A stretch of 64,000 nt of DNA from Sulfurihydrogenibium azorense Az-Fu1 (GTDB lineage: Bacteria > Aquificota > Aquificia > Aquificales > Hydrogenothermaceae): assembly GCF_000021545.1 (NCBI RefSeq), contig NC_012438.1, positions 558,001 through 622,000 on the forward strand. The letters run 5' to 3'. Shown piece by piece: positions 17,041 to 24,081 of this stretch (the first letter of the stretch is position 1; each line of letters begins with the position of its first letter). The translations under genes were made by a program, and so were the position numbers. The notes beneath the pieces were generated by a model that was given only the letters and a program-made list of their open reading frames with translations, searched no databases and was not told where the DNA came from.

Positions 17041-17922
17041 ATGAGCGTTTTAGTAAATAAAAATACAAAAGTTGTAGTACAAGGAATAACAGGAAGAGAA
17101 GGCTCTTTCCATGCTATACAGTGTAAAGCCTATGGAACTCAAGTTGTAGCAGGAGTTACACCCGGAAAAAAGGGAGAAAATGTTGAAGGTATACCTGTTT
17201 TTGACACAGTAAAGGAAGCAGTAGAGGAGACCGGAGCTGACTGTTCTTTAATTTTTGTACCACCACCATTTGCAGCAGACGCAATATTAGAAGCCGTAGA
17301 TGCAGGAATAAAAACTGTAATATGTATAACAGAAGGAATACCAGTAAACGATATGCTTCCGGTTAAACAGTATATTAAAAAGTACTATCCAGACACAGTT
17401 TTAATAGGACCAAACTGTCCCGGTGTCATCACACCAGAAGAAGCTAAGATAGGTATAATGCCCGGACATATATTCAAAAAAGGAAATGTAGGAATAGTAT
17501 CAAGAAGTGGAACACTTACCTACGAAGCTGCTTACCAACTTACAACAAGAGGTATAGGACAGTCAACTGCAGTGGGAATAGGAGGAGACCCTATACCGGG
17601 AACAGTTTTTGCAGACGTACTAAAATGGTTCCAAGACGACCCAGAAACTGAAGCCATCGTTATGATTGGAGAGATAGGTGGAACAGCTGAAGAAGAAGCT
17701 GCCGAGTTTATAAAGTCCTACGTTAAAAAACCAGTTGTTGCTTACATAGCAGGAGTAACAGCACCTCCGGGAAAAAGGATGGGACATGCAGGAGCTATCA
17801 TAGCCGGAGGAAAAGGAACAGCTGCAGAAAAGTACAAAGCCTTAGAATCAGCAGGAGTTGTTACTGTTAAAAACCCATCTATAATAGGTGAAACAGTTGA
17901 AAAAGTTTTAAAAAATAAATAA
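17041..17922 (+). CDS. sucD: succinyl-CoA synthetase, alpha subunit
   Basis: The 293-residue catalytic partner of SucC. It has the CoA-binding Rossmann segment [22 protein letters not shown], the [20 protein letters not shown] loop, [15 protein letters not shown], and the phosphohistidine site [18 protein letters not shown] with the active His. The length and motifs are standard. The ATG at 17041 follows AAGGAGG. It ends the TCA run; a fresh promoter at 17980 then drives the for cluster. Related citryl-CoA synthetase small subunits share the fold, but gene order points to succinyl-CoA synthetase. Confidence 0.94.
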   Translation: MSVLVNKNTKVVVQGITGREGSFHAIQCKAYGTQVVAGVTPGKKGENVEGIPVFDTVKEAVEETGADCSLIFVPPPFAADAILEAVDAGIKTVICITEGIPVNDMLPVKQYIKKYYPDTVLIGPNCPGVITPEEAKIGIMPGHIFKKGNVGIVSRSGTLTYEAAYQLTTRGIGQSTAVGIGGDPIPGTVFADVLKWFQDDPETEAIVMIGEIGGTAEEEAAEFIKSYVKKPVVAYIAGVTAPPGKRMGHAGAIIAGGKGTAAEKYKALESAGVVTVKNPSIIGETVEKVLKNK

Positions 17923-17979
17923 TATTATATGAATATGGTCATAGATTAATGCGGAAAAAACATTATTATATTTACTAAC

Positions 17980-18008
17980 TTGACTAAAAAATAAAACACT
18001 GTTATATT
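17980..18008 (+). promoter_or_regulatory. forD promoter containing the AAACACTGTT core
   Basis: TTGACT (17980-17985) and TATATT (18003-18008) are 17 bases apart and lie 31 bases before the forD ATG. The spacer contains AAACACTGTT (17994-18003), the same 10 bases found in the palindrome upstream of mdh. The surrounding symmetry is weaker here (TAAAACACTGTTATA). The rest of the 116-base gap after sucD shows no terminator. Confidence 0.5.
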
Positions 18009-18038
18009 ATTTGAAATTTTAAATAGGAGGTCTACATT

Positions 18039-18749
18039 ATGAGAGTCAACATCGGTCCAGAAGGTTATATACCTAAAGCAGCCGCAATGGAAGGGGTGGC
18101 TTTACCATCTGCACCTAACAAAGGTCTTCTTTACGGTGAAGAAGTAGACGAAGAAGTAGCTATGAGAGAAGCTGCAAAAGCTATGCTAACAAGACAAAAT
18201 CCTACTATATTCCCAGGTCCTAAAATTCTTTGGGGATGGAGTCCTTCTGCATTTGAAGAAGCAGACGCTATTTTAGAGCTTGCAAAAGAGATACCTAATT
18301 GTAGAATTATTCCTATGCCAGACTACAGACCAAAATATCCTAAGATAGACCCAGAAGCTGAAATTAACCCAAACCATCCAAACTTAACTATCTTACACAA
18401 CAGAATTGAAGCTTGTATATTCGTGGGAGTTCACTGTCATTACGCTAACTTATCTTTAAGAATGATAAGAGCAGGTACTAACTGTTTTACCATTGCAATT
18501 TGTGGTGAATTAGGTCACGAAGAAGCTCATGCAACTATAAGAGATGCTCACGGTGAAAAAATAAGGAAGTTTAAGGACATCTTAATAGAAGTTAGAAATG
18601 AACTTGGAATTAAATGGGAACCAAAATTACCACCACCAAACCCATCTTTACCAAAAGAAAATTGGGAAACTGTATCATTTGCAGACTATGGAGAGTATAC
18701 ATTTTTACTTTTACCTAAAAAAGGTGAAATTATAACTGATTCTGAATAA
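18039..18749 (+). CDS. forD: 2-oxoglutarate:ferredoxin oxidoreductase, subunit D (ForD-type, no Fe-S motif)
   Basis: The first gene of a five-subunit cluster ordered D-A-B-G-E, the order known for the 2-oxoglutarate enzyme (for genes) of Hydrogenobacter thermophilus. The 236-residue protein has no ferredoxin cysteines, unlike the delta subunit of common POR enzymes. It carries EEVAMREAAKAMLTRQNPTI then FPGPKILWG, NPNHPNLTILHNRIEACI then FVGVHCHYANLSLRMIRAG, and a C-terminal extension of about 45 residues absent from PorD in this window. The pattern resembles the epsilon subunit (CdhB) of acetyl-CoA decarbonylase/synthase, a comparison made by eye. Its biochemical role is unknown. Confidence 0.82.
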   Translation: MRVNIGPEGYIPKAAAMEGVALPSAPNKGLLYGEEVDEEVAMREAAKAMLTRQNPTIFPGPKILWGWSPSAFEEADAILELAKEIPNCRIIPMPDYRPKYPKIDPEAEINPNHPNLTILHNRIEACIFVGVHCHYANLSLRMIRAGTNCFTIAICGELGHEEAHATIRDAHGEKIRKFKDILIEVRNELGIKWEPKLPPPNPSLPKENWETVSFADYGEYTFLLLPKKGEIITDSE

Positions 18750-18796
18750 AAAGTAGTTTTTTAAAAATTATTTTATTTTATATTGGAGGTATGACC

Positions 18797-19966
18797 ATGC
18801 CAGAACAAAAAGTCGTAGATACGGATTATCTTTTACTAGAAGCTCCAAGAGAGCGTAAATTCATAACTGGTGCTCAAGCTATGGCAGAAGCTGTAAAAAG
18901 AGCCAATGTTGATATGGCTATAGCATATCCAATTACTCCACAATCAGAAGTTATGCACTTGGTTGGGGACCTTTGGGCTCAAGGATATCTTAAAGATTAC
19001 TATAGAGCAGAAGAAGAGTATGGAGCTTTCTCTGCCATTGCAGGAGCTGCAAGAGGTGGAGCAAGAGTATTTACAGCCACATCAGGTCCGGGATTGCTCA
19101 GAGGTTTAGAGGCTATAGTTTCATGGCCAGGACATAGAGTTCCAGCCGTTTTAGGGGTATTAACTAGGGTAGTAAACGCTCCGCTGTCAATACAGCCAGA
19201 TAACATTGAAATATCCTACTTATTAAACTGTGGAGCAGTTGTACTTCATGCAGAAAACCAACAGGATGTATTTGATTTTACATTAGCAGCTTTTGCGATA
19301 GCTGAAATGGTAGATGTTTACATTCCTGTAGCTGTTGCAACAGAAGGTTTCTTCGTTACACACGCAAAAGGATACGTAGACTTACCACCTGAAGATATGA
19401 AACTTCCAGATAAAAATCCATATAAATCTCCAGTTCCTCCTACAGATTGTGAAATTCCTCCTGCAAGAATTCAAAGAGATGCTCCTGTTCAAAAATCTAA
19501 CTTTATGAGCTACCTTATACACGCAGTATGGCAGCAAGAAATATGGTCATCTAATGCAAGAGCTATGAAATATATATACAAATACCTCAAAGGTCCAATA
19601 GAAGTTATAAACCCGGATGCAGAAGTGTTTGTTGTAGCTTCAGGATGTGCAGCTGCTCAAGCAAGAGAAGCAGTTAGATATTCACAGTTAGAAGGTCTAA
19701 ATGTTGGTCTTGTTAAAGTTAAGTCTATAAGACCATTCCCTGAAAAAGAAATTAGAGAAGTTTTAAAGAATGCTAAAGGAATAGTTATACCAGAGCATAA
19801 CATTGTAGGTTGGTTAGCTAGAGAAGTTAGATCTGTAATACCAAATAATGACAGAGTAGTAAACGGGCCAAGAGTTTACGGTGGAATGACTTTACCAACA
19901 GAGTTAATACTTGATGAAATTTATAAGATACTTGGTATTAAGAAAGATAGAAAAGTTTTAGTTTAA
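18797..19966 (+). CDS. forA: 2-oxoglutarate:ferredoxin oxidoreductase, alpha subunit
   Basis: The alpha subunit binds the 2-oxoacid/TPP pyrimidine side of the CO2-fixing OGOR. The 389 residues show FITGAQAMAEAVKRANVDMA, IAYPITPQSEVMHL, the family's YPITP signature, GAARGGARVFTATSGPG and the transketolase-C-like segment with SIRPFPEKEIREVLKN. GGAGG (18785-18789) is 7 bases from ATG 18797 and only 1 base from ATG 18791, so the later start is preferred. Assignment to 2-oxoglutarate rather than pyruvate rests on adjacency to sucCD and on the D-A-B-G-E order. Confidence 0.9.
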   Translation: MPEQKVVDTDYLLLEAPRERKFITGAQAMAEAVKRANVDMAIAYPITPQSEVMHLVGDLWAQGYLKDYYRAEEEYGAFSAIAGAARGGARVFTATSGPGLLRGLEAIVSWPGHRVPAVLGVLTRVVNAPLSIQPDNIEISYLLNCGAVVLHAENQQDVFDFTLAAFAIAEMVDVYIPVAVATEGFFVTHAKGYVDLPPEDMKLPDKNPYKSPVPPTDCEIPPARIQRDAPVQKSNFMSYLIHAVWQQEIWSSNARAMKYIYKYLKGPIEVINPDAEVFVVASGCAAAQAREAVRYSQLEGLNVGLVKVKSIRPFPEKEIREVLKNAKGIVIPEHNIVGWLAREVRSVIPNNDRVVNGPRVYGGMTLPTELILDEIYKILGIKKDRKVLV

Positions 19967-19990
19967 TACTTTTTAAAGGAGGTATCAATC

Positions 19991-20869
19991 ATGGGTTTAG
20001 AATACGTCAGAATAACAACAGGATTTGAAGATTATATGCCAAAAGACTATGTAGATTTGGTAAAGTATGGCCAGTTCGGAAAAGAGTATGATATTCAAGA
20101 ACTTGGTACATTCAAAGAGCTTCTTGAAGAGCACCCAATGTGTGCAGGTTGCTTTATGGCATATTTTGTAAGAGTGTTTTACGCATCTTTACCTAATCCA
20201 GAAGATACTATAGTTATAGGTACTGCAGGTTGTGCAAGATTAGCATTGTCTCAAGCAGCAGTACCATTTATTTACGGAAATTATGGAGATACTAACGCAG
20301 TTGCTTCAGGATTGAAAAGAGCATTAAAAATAAGATTTCCTGACAAAGAAAAAGATGTTGTTGTAGTAGCTGGTGATGGTGGTTTAATGGATATTGGTTT
20401 TGGTATGACGATGCATTCATGGTTTAGAAGAGAGAACTTTACAACAATAATGGTAGATAACGAGGTATACGGAAACACAGGTGGACAAGAAAGTGGTATG
20501 ACCAGAAAAGGTATCCAGTTAAAGATGGCTCCAAAGGGTAAGAAATTTGATAAAATAAATGTTGTAGAGCTTGCTAAAGCAGCTGGTTGTGTGTACGTAG
20601 CAAGAATATCACCTACAAATCCAAAGAGAATTGCAAAAACAATTAAAAGAGCTATATTAGCGGCGAGACATTTTGGTCCAACTTTCATTCACGCTTACAC
20701 ATCTTGTAATATTGAATACTCTATACCTACTGAAAAAGTACTTGAAGATGCAAGAAAAAGAGAAAAAGAAGACTTTGCATTCTATGAATATATGACGGAT
20801 GAAGTTAAAGAATATTTTGAACAAATAGAAAACAAAGGGAAACAACAACCTTCAGAAGTAAAAGCTTAA
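19991..20869 (+). CDS. forB: 2-oxoglutarate:ferredoxin oxidoreductase, beta subunit
   Basis: The TPP- and [4Fe-4S]-binding subunit, 292 residues. HPMCAGCFMAYFVR and GTAGCARL supply cluster cysteines. VVVAGDGGLMDIGFGMTMHS is the GDG...N thiamine-diphosphate motif, and MVDNEVYGNTGGQESGMTRK completes it. A late TSCNIEYSIP contributes the last Cys. The AAAGGAGG ribosome site precedes ATG 19991. A stable stem-loop follows the stop codon before forG, so mRNA for D-A-B may be processed or partly uncoupled from G-E. Confidence 0.93.
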   Translation: MGLEYVRITTGFEDYMPKDYVDLVKYGQFGKEYDIQELGTFKELLEEHPMCAGCFMAYFVRVFYASLPNPEDTIVIGTAGCARLALSQAAVPFIYGNYGDTNAVASGLKRALKIRFPDKEKDVVVVAGDGGLMDIGFGMTMHSWFRRENFTTIMVDNEVYGNTGGQESGMTRKGIQLKMAPKGKKFDKINVVELAKAAGCVYVARISPTNPKRIAKTIKRAILAARHFGPTFIHAYTSCNIEYSIPTEKVLEDARKREKEDFAFYEYMTDEVKEYFEQIENKGKQQPSEVKA

Positions 20870-20875
20870 TGTTTT

Positions 20876-20899
20876 AAGGGTGGTTTTTAGACCACCCTT
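20876..20899 (+). other. intra-operon stem-loop between forB and forG
   Basis: AAGGGTGGT (20876-20884), the loop TTTTAG and ACCACCCTT (20891-20899) form a perfect 9-base-pair stem. TTAAAATTTATT follows, so there is no T run and termination is unlikely to be efficient. The ribosome site of forG begins 11 bases later. It is likely an mRNA processing or stability element. Confidence 0.6.
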
Positions 20900-20923
20900 T
20901 AAAATTTATTAAAGGAGGAAATC

Positions 20924-21604
20924 ATGAAGCGTTATAACATAAGGCTTGCAGGTGTTGGAGGTCAAGGAGTAGTAACATCTGCCCACATAATAGGTAATGC
21001 AATGTCAAACGCAGGGAAGTTTGCTTCCTTAGTACCTTTCTTTGGTTCAGAAAAAAGGATGGCTCCAGTTGAAGCTTACGTAAGAGCTTCAGATCAGCCT
21101 ATATACGAAGTAGGAGAGGTTATATTTCCTAACGTTATTATGATATACCACCCACAAGTTATAACTCACGGTAAATCTTACACAATGCCATTTTACTCAG
21201 GCCTAAAAGAAAATGGTATGGTAATAATAAACACTGATAGGGATATACTTACAGATGAAGATTGGAAACATTTAGAAGAGTTAGATACAAAGGTAATAAT
21301 GTTCCCAGCTACAACTATAGCGTTAGAACTTGCTGGAACAGAACTTGCTACGAATATGGCTATGATAGGTTTATTCTTTGGTATTACAAGATTAGTGACA
21401 GAAGAAGATATAGAAAAGGCTGTTAGAGAGAGATTCTTAGGTAATACGTTTGTTGCTTCAGGTGGTACAGCTGCATTAGATAGTACAATAGAGAAAAAGT
21501 TTAAAAAGAAAGCAGAACTTTTAGAGAAAAATATGATGGTTATTAAAGAAGCATTCAAAATGGCTGAAAGAGAAGGCTGGGTAGAAGAAACTGTTACCAT
21601 TTAA
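20924..21604 (+). CDS. forG: 2-oxoglutarate:ferredoxin oxidoreductase, gamma subunit
   Basis: The 226-residue gamma subunit, which binds CoA in the related oxidoreductases. It starts RYNIRLAGVGGQGVVTSAHIIGNAM, the G-x-G-G-Q-G motif of the family, continues FGSEKRMAPVEAYVR, and has TELATNMAMIGLFFGIT, the conserved helix near the C-terminal third. Its C-terminal helix FKKKAELLEKNMMVIKEAFK is shared with PorG at 33430. The AAAGGAGG site lies 5 bases before the ATG. Confidence 0.92.
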   Translation: MKRYNIRLAGVGGQGVVTSAHIIGNAMSNAGKFASLVPFFGSEKRMAPVEAYVRASDQPIYEVGEVIFPNVIMIYHPQVITHGKSYTMPFYSGLKENGMVIINTDRDILTDEDWKHLEELDTKVIMFPATTIALELAGTELATNMAMIGLFFGITRLVTEEDIEKAVRERFLGNTFVASGGTAALDSTIEKKFKKKAELLEKNMMVIKEAFKMAEREGWVEETVTI

Positions 21605-21628
21605 AAATTTAAACAGGAGGATTTTACA

Positions 21629-21859
21629 ATGTACTATGTTGCAGAAACTAAAATAGATAAGTGTTCTACTTACAAGTGTAACCAGTGTGTACTTTTCTGC
21701 CCTGAGCCAAATACTTTAATGTTTTTAGATGCTAAGAACTTTGCTTATGTTAATCAAGCAAGATGTAAAGGTTGTGCTATCTGTGTATATGTTTGCGGTG
21801 ATCTATTAAAAAGAAACTGTATAGAAATGGTAATGGCGACAGTAAGTGAAGCTGCATAA
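21629..21859 (+). CDS. forE: 2-oxoglutarate:ferredoxin oxidoreductase, epsilon (ferredoxin-like) subunit
   Basis: A 76-residue 2x[4Fe-4S] protein that would carry electrons between external ferredoxin and the beta subunit. Cysteines 12, 17, 20 and 24 form the first set, with an unusual C-x4-C-x2-C-x3-C-P spacing. Cysteines 46, 49, 52 and 56 form a standard second set. It takes over the electron-transfer role that the delta subunit plays in four-subunit enzymes. A hairpin with a T tract follows. PorE at 30428 is its close paralogue. Confidence 0.92.
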   Translation: MYYVAETKIDKCSTYKCNQCVLFCPEPNTLMFLDAKNFAYVNQARCKGCAICVYVCGDLLKRNCIEMVMATVSEAA

Positions 21860-21875
21860 TTAATTTTGATCACTA

Positions 21876-21915
21876 GCTCCTCTGAAAAAGAGGAGCGACT
21901 TATTTACTTTTTTTT
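21876..21915 (+). terminator. terminator-like hairpin after forE
   Basis: GCTCCTCT (21876-21883), the loop GAAAA and AGAGGAGC (21889-21896) form an 8-base-pair GC-rich stem. A T-rich stretch starts about 11 bases later. The distance weakens it as an intrinsic terminator, so it may act as an attenuator that lowers read-through into the inorganic-carbon module. No convincing new promoter is visible in the 78-base gap. Confidence 0.6.
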
Positions 21916-21937
21916 AACTTAAAAAGGGGGAAGTAAA

Positions 21938-22225
21938 ATGGAATTAAAGGAAAAACTACAAAAAGTTCAAGAAAAATTAGAAAATGCAAATATTAATCCA
22001 GATATTGATTTAGAGTTCTTCTTTTTCGATGAAAATTCAAATCCTTTAACTAAACCTTATATCTTAGTAAAGTATTATCCAACTGAAACAGATGTAAGGG
22101 AGAGTAAAATTGAGTTATCTCAAAGTCTTCTAAACGAAGATGTTGATAATATAGTAGGGTTTATAACTTTTCAAATAGAAAACTTTGAAAGTGAGATTGA
22201 CAGTGTTGAATTTGGAGGAGAGTAA
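21938..22225 (+). CDS. uncharacterised 95-aa acidic protein at the head of the inorganic-carbon module
   Basis: I do not recognise a family. The protein is acidic, soluble and free of Cys and His. It starts with a predicted amphipathic helix (LKEKLQKVQEKLENANI), then IDLEFFFFDENSNPLTKPYILVKYYPTE, which looks like a beta hairpin, and a C-terminal FITFQIENFESEIDSVEFGG. The ATG follows AAAAAGGGGG. It overlaps the CobW-like gene, so the two are probably translated together. It may be a partner or chaperone of a neighbouring product; nothing in the sequence shows which. Confidence 0.65.
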   Translation: MELKEKLQKVQEKLENANINPDIDLEFFFFDENSNPLTKPYILVKYYPTETDVRESKIELSQSLLNEDVDNIVGFITFQIENFESEIDSVEFGGE

Positions 22226-23138
22226 AAAAGCTTACATTTTTACAGGATTCCTTGGGTCCGGTAAAACTACCTCAATGATTAATACGGTTAATCAATATTT
22301 TCAGGACAAGAAAGTTGCCGTTATAGTTAATGAGTTTGGAGAGGTAAGTATAGACGGTAAAATCTTATCTTCTTCCTTAGGAAAGGATGTTTTAGAGCTA
22401 AGTGAAGGTTGTATATGCTGTGTACTTTATGATGAGCTTAATAAAGTTCTTTCTGATTTATCCCAATCTTACGATTTTGAGTATCTCTTTATAGAAACTT
22501 CTGGCTTATCTGAGCCATTTCCTATATACTCAGCATTAGATTCTATGGGATATATTGTTGAATCTATTATATGTATTATAGATTCAAAAAACTATAAAAA
22601 ACATTTGACTGAAGATGTGTTTAAGTATCAAATTGGTAGCTCTAACATTATTGCTTTAAATAAGATTGACCTTGTAGAACCAGACCAAATTCCTGAGATA
22701 GAGAAAGAGATTAGTCAACTAAAAAGACAGTATAACTTAAGAAACTTTTTAACCGGACAGGAGCTAATTCCAAAGTATGAGATAATAAAAACTACTTATG
22801 GACAGCTTCCTGAATATGTTTTTAAATCTTTAAATGAGTACATATTTAACCGTTTTGACCCAAGTTTGTTTGAAGACAGGCATTTTCACGGCAGTTATAA
22901 ACAAGACGTAGTAGTTTACCCTAATGACACTTTAACTTATCAGCAATTTGTAAAGATAGTTGAAAATTTTCCACCGAATTTAATAAGGTCTAAAGGGATT
23001 ATAAAATTAAAAGATATTAATAATCCTTTGATTTTTAATTATTCTTATGGAAATTATAGCTTTTATGATTATAAAGGAAACATAGAAGAAGGAAAATTAG
23101 TAAATATTTACATTGAAAGGTTAAGTATTTCTACTTAA
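22206..23138 (+). CDS. CobW/COG0523 family GTPase (candidate zinc metallochaperone for DabA)
   Basis: A G3E GTPase of about 310 residues. Near the N-terminus GFLGSGKTT is the P-loop. VIVNEFGEVSIDG follows, then the signature GCICC (C-x-C-C metal motif), FIETSGLSEPFP (switch II) and ALNKIDLV (guanine specificity). A shorter C-terminal domain ends with GNIEEGKLVNIYIERL. Members deliver Zn or other metals to client enzymes. Three genes downstream is dabB, followed by the zinc enzyme dabA, so DabA is a plausible client. The start is uncertain: no ATG, with TTG at 22206 or 22212 or an earlier GTG possible, all inside the upstream gene. Confidence 0.82.
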   Translation: MNLEESKKAYIFTGFLGSGKTTSMINTVNQYFQDKKVAVIVNEFGEVSIDGKILSSSLGKDVLELSEGCICCVLYDELNKVLSDLSQSYDFEYLFIETSGLSEPFPIYSALDSMGYIVESIICIIDSKNYKKHLTEDVFKYQIGSSNIIALNKIDLVEPDQIPEIEKEISQLKRQYNLRNFLTGQELIPKYEIIKTTYGQLPEYVFKSLNEYIFNRFDPSLFEDRHFHGSYKQDVVVYPNDTLTYQQFVKIVENFPPNLIRSKGIIKLKDINNPLIFNYSYGNYSFYDYKGNIEEGKLVNIYIERLSIST

Positions 23139-23217
23139 CGTTTATGATTAGGATTATACTTTTCTGTAGATACTTTGAATAAAATTTATCATCAAATTTA
23201 AAATCAGAGGTAATAAG

Positions 23218-24057
23218 GTGGCTATGTACTACTATCCAACAAAAGAAGAAATTGAAAATCAAAAAAGTTTGATTTTATCTAAAGAAAAATTACAAGAAGA
23301 TAGTTTAATTCCATCTTTAGATGGTAAGTTTACTCCATTTAGATACTTTAAACATGGTTTAGATGTTAGCCCTTCTCCTTCAGTTGGAAAAAAAGTTGTA
23401 ATATCTGGAAAAGATTTAGATACTATTTTAAATCAAGAAAAGATAGCATTGGTACCATATACTGTTCCATTTGAGAGAAGTTATTCTATTGTAGAGCTTC
23501 AAGATTTAACGAGTGAAAAAAGGATTACGAATCTTCTTTATGATGCGGTTTATGAAGGTATTCCTATTTCTGACCTTAAAATTGGACTTGAAATAGTTGG
23601 TCTTCGTATTTTAGATGTAATAAAATCAGGATACTATAATATTTTGCTTTCTGACTTTAATATATCTCAGTATAGAATTCCTTTACCTATTACGTTTTTA
23701 TTGATGTATTTAGAAAATTTTTTAAAAGAAAAAGGTATCGATGTAAGGAATCTAAAATTTATAGTGCAGTCTTCTGAAATTAAAAATCCTTTTGAAGTAG
23801 CTACTCTGCTTTCCCTTGGCTCTAGTATGGTTTATCCTTCTTCTATGGATGAAGAAAAGGTAATTGATTTACTAAATCAGTATGTCTATGACCTAATTTC
23901 TAAAAAAGGTTATAAAAGTATTGAAGAATTTATAGGTAGTAAAAATGTTAATGTTATAGGACTCAAGAATGAATTTTTAGAACTAATAAACCCTAGTTAT
24001 AAATCTTCTTTTGAGGTTGAAGGTCTAAGTGAGATAGAAAGCTATCTTTACACTTAA
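23218..24057 (+). CDS. stand-alone glutamate synthase central-domain homologue (no glutaminase or Fe-S parts)
   Basis: The 279 residues align by eye with the central domain and the start of the FMN domain of large-subunit glutamate synthase (GltB). GYYNILLSDFNISQYRIPLP corresponds to the GltB ILLSDR...PIP segment. FLLMYLENFLKEKGIDVRNL then KFIVQSSEIKNPFEVATLLS corresponds to its HHHLI.........VVESGEAREVHHFALLLG segment, and LGSSMVYPSS to YGADAVNPY. KKGYKSIEEFIGSKNVNVIG corresponds to MGISTLQSYRGAQIFEALG. The GltB His and Gly-rich ligands are mostly replaced and the glutaminase and Fe-S parts are absent, so catalysis is doubtful. The start is GTG 23218 (AGAGG upstream) or ATG 23224. Its role is unknown. 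Confidence 0.7.
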   Translation: MAMYYYPTKEEIENQKSLILSKEKLQEDSLIPSLDGKFTPFRYFKHGLDVSPSPSVGKKVVISGKDLDTILNQEKIALVPYTVPFERSYSIVELQDLTSEKRITNLLYDAVYEGIPISDLKIGLEIVGLRILDVIKSGYYNILLSDFNISQYRIPLPITFLLMYLENFLKEKGIDVRNLKFIVQSSEIKNPFEVATLLSLGSSMVYPSSMDEEKVIDLLNQYVYDLISKKGYKSIEEFIGSKNVNVIGLKNEFLELINPSYKSSFEVEGLSEIESYLYT

Positions 24058-24081
24058 TCTCAAATTATAAAGAGGTTGTAT

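Noticed and set aside
15698-17922. sucC/sucD as citryl-CoA synthetase (CcsA/CcsB)
   Set aside because: SucC is 388 residues, shorter than CcsA, and the pair sits between fumarase and the 2-oxoglutarate enzyme, so succinyl-CoA synthetase is favoured.
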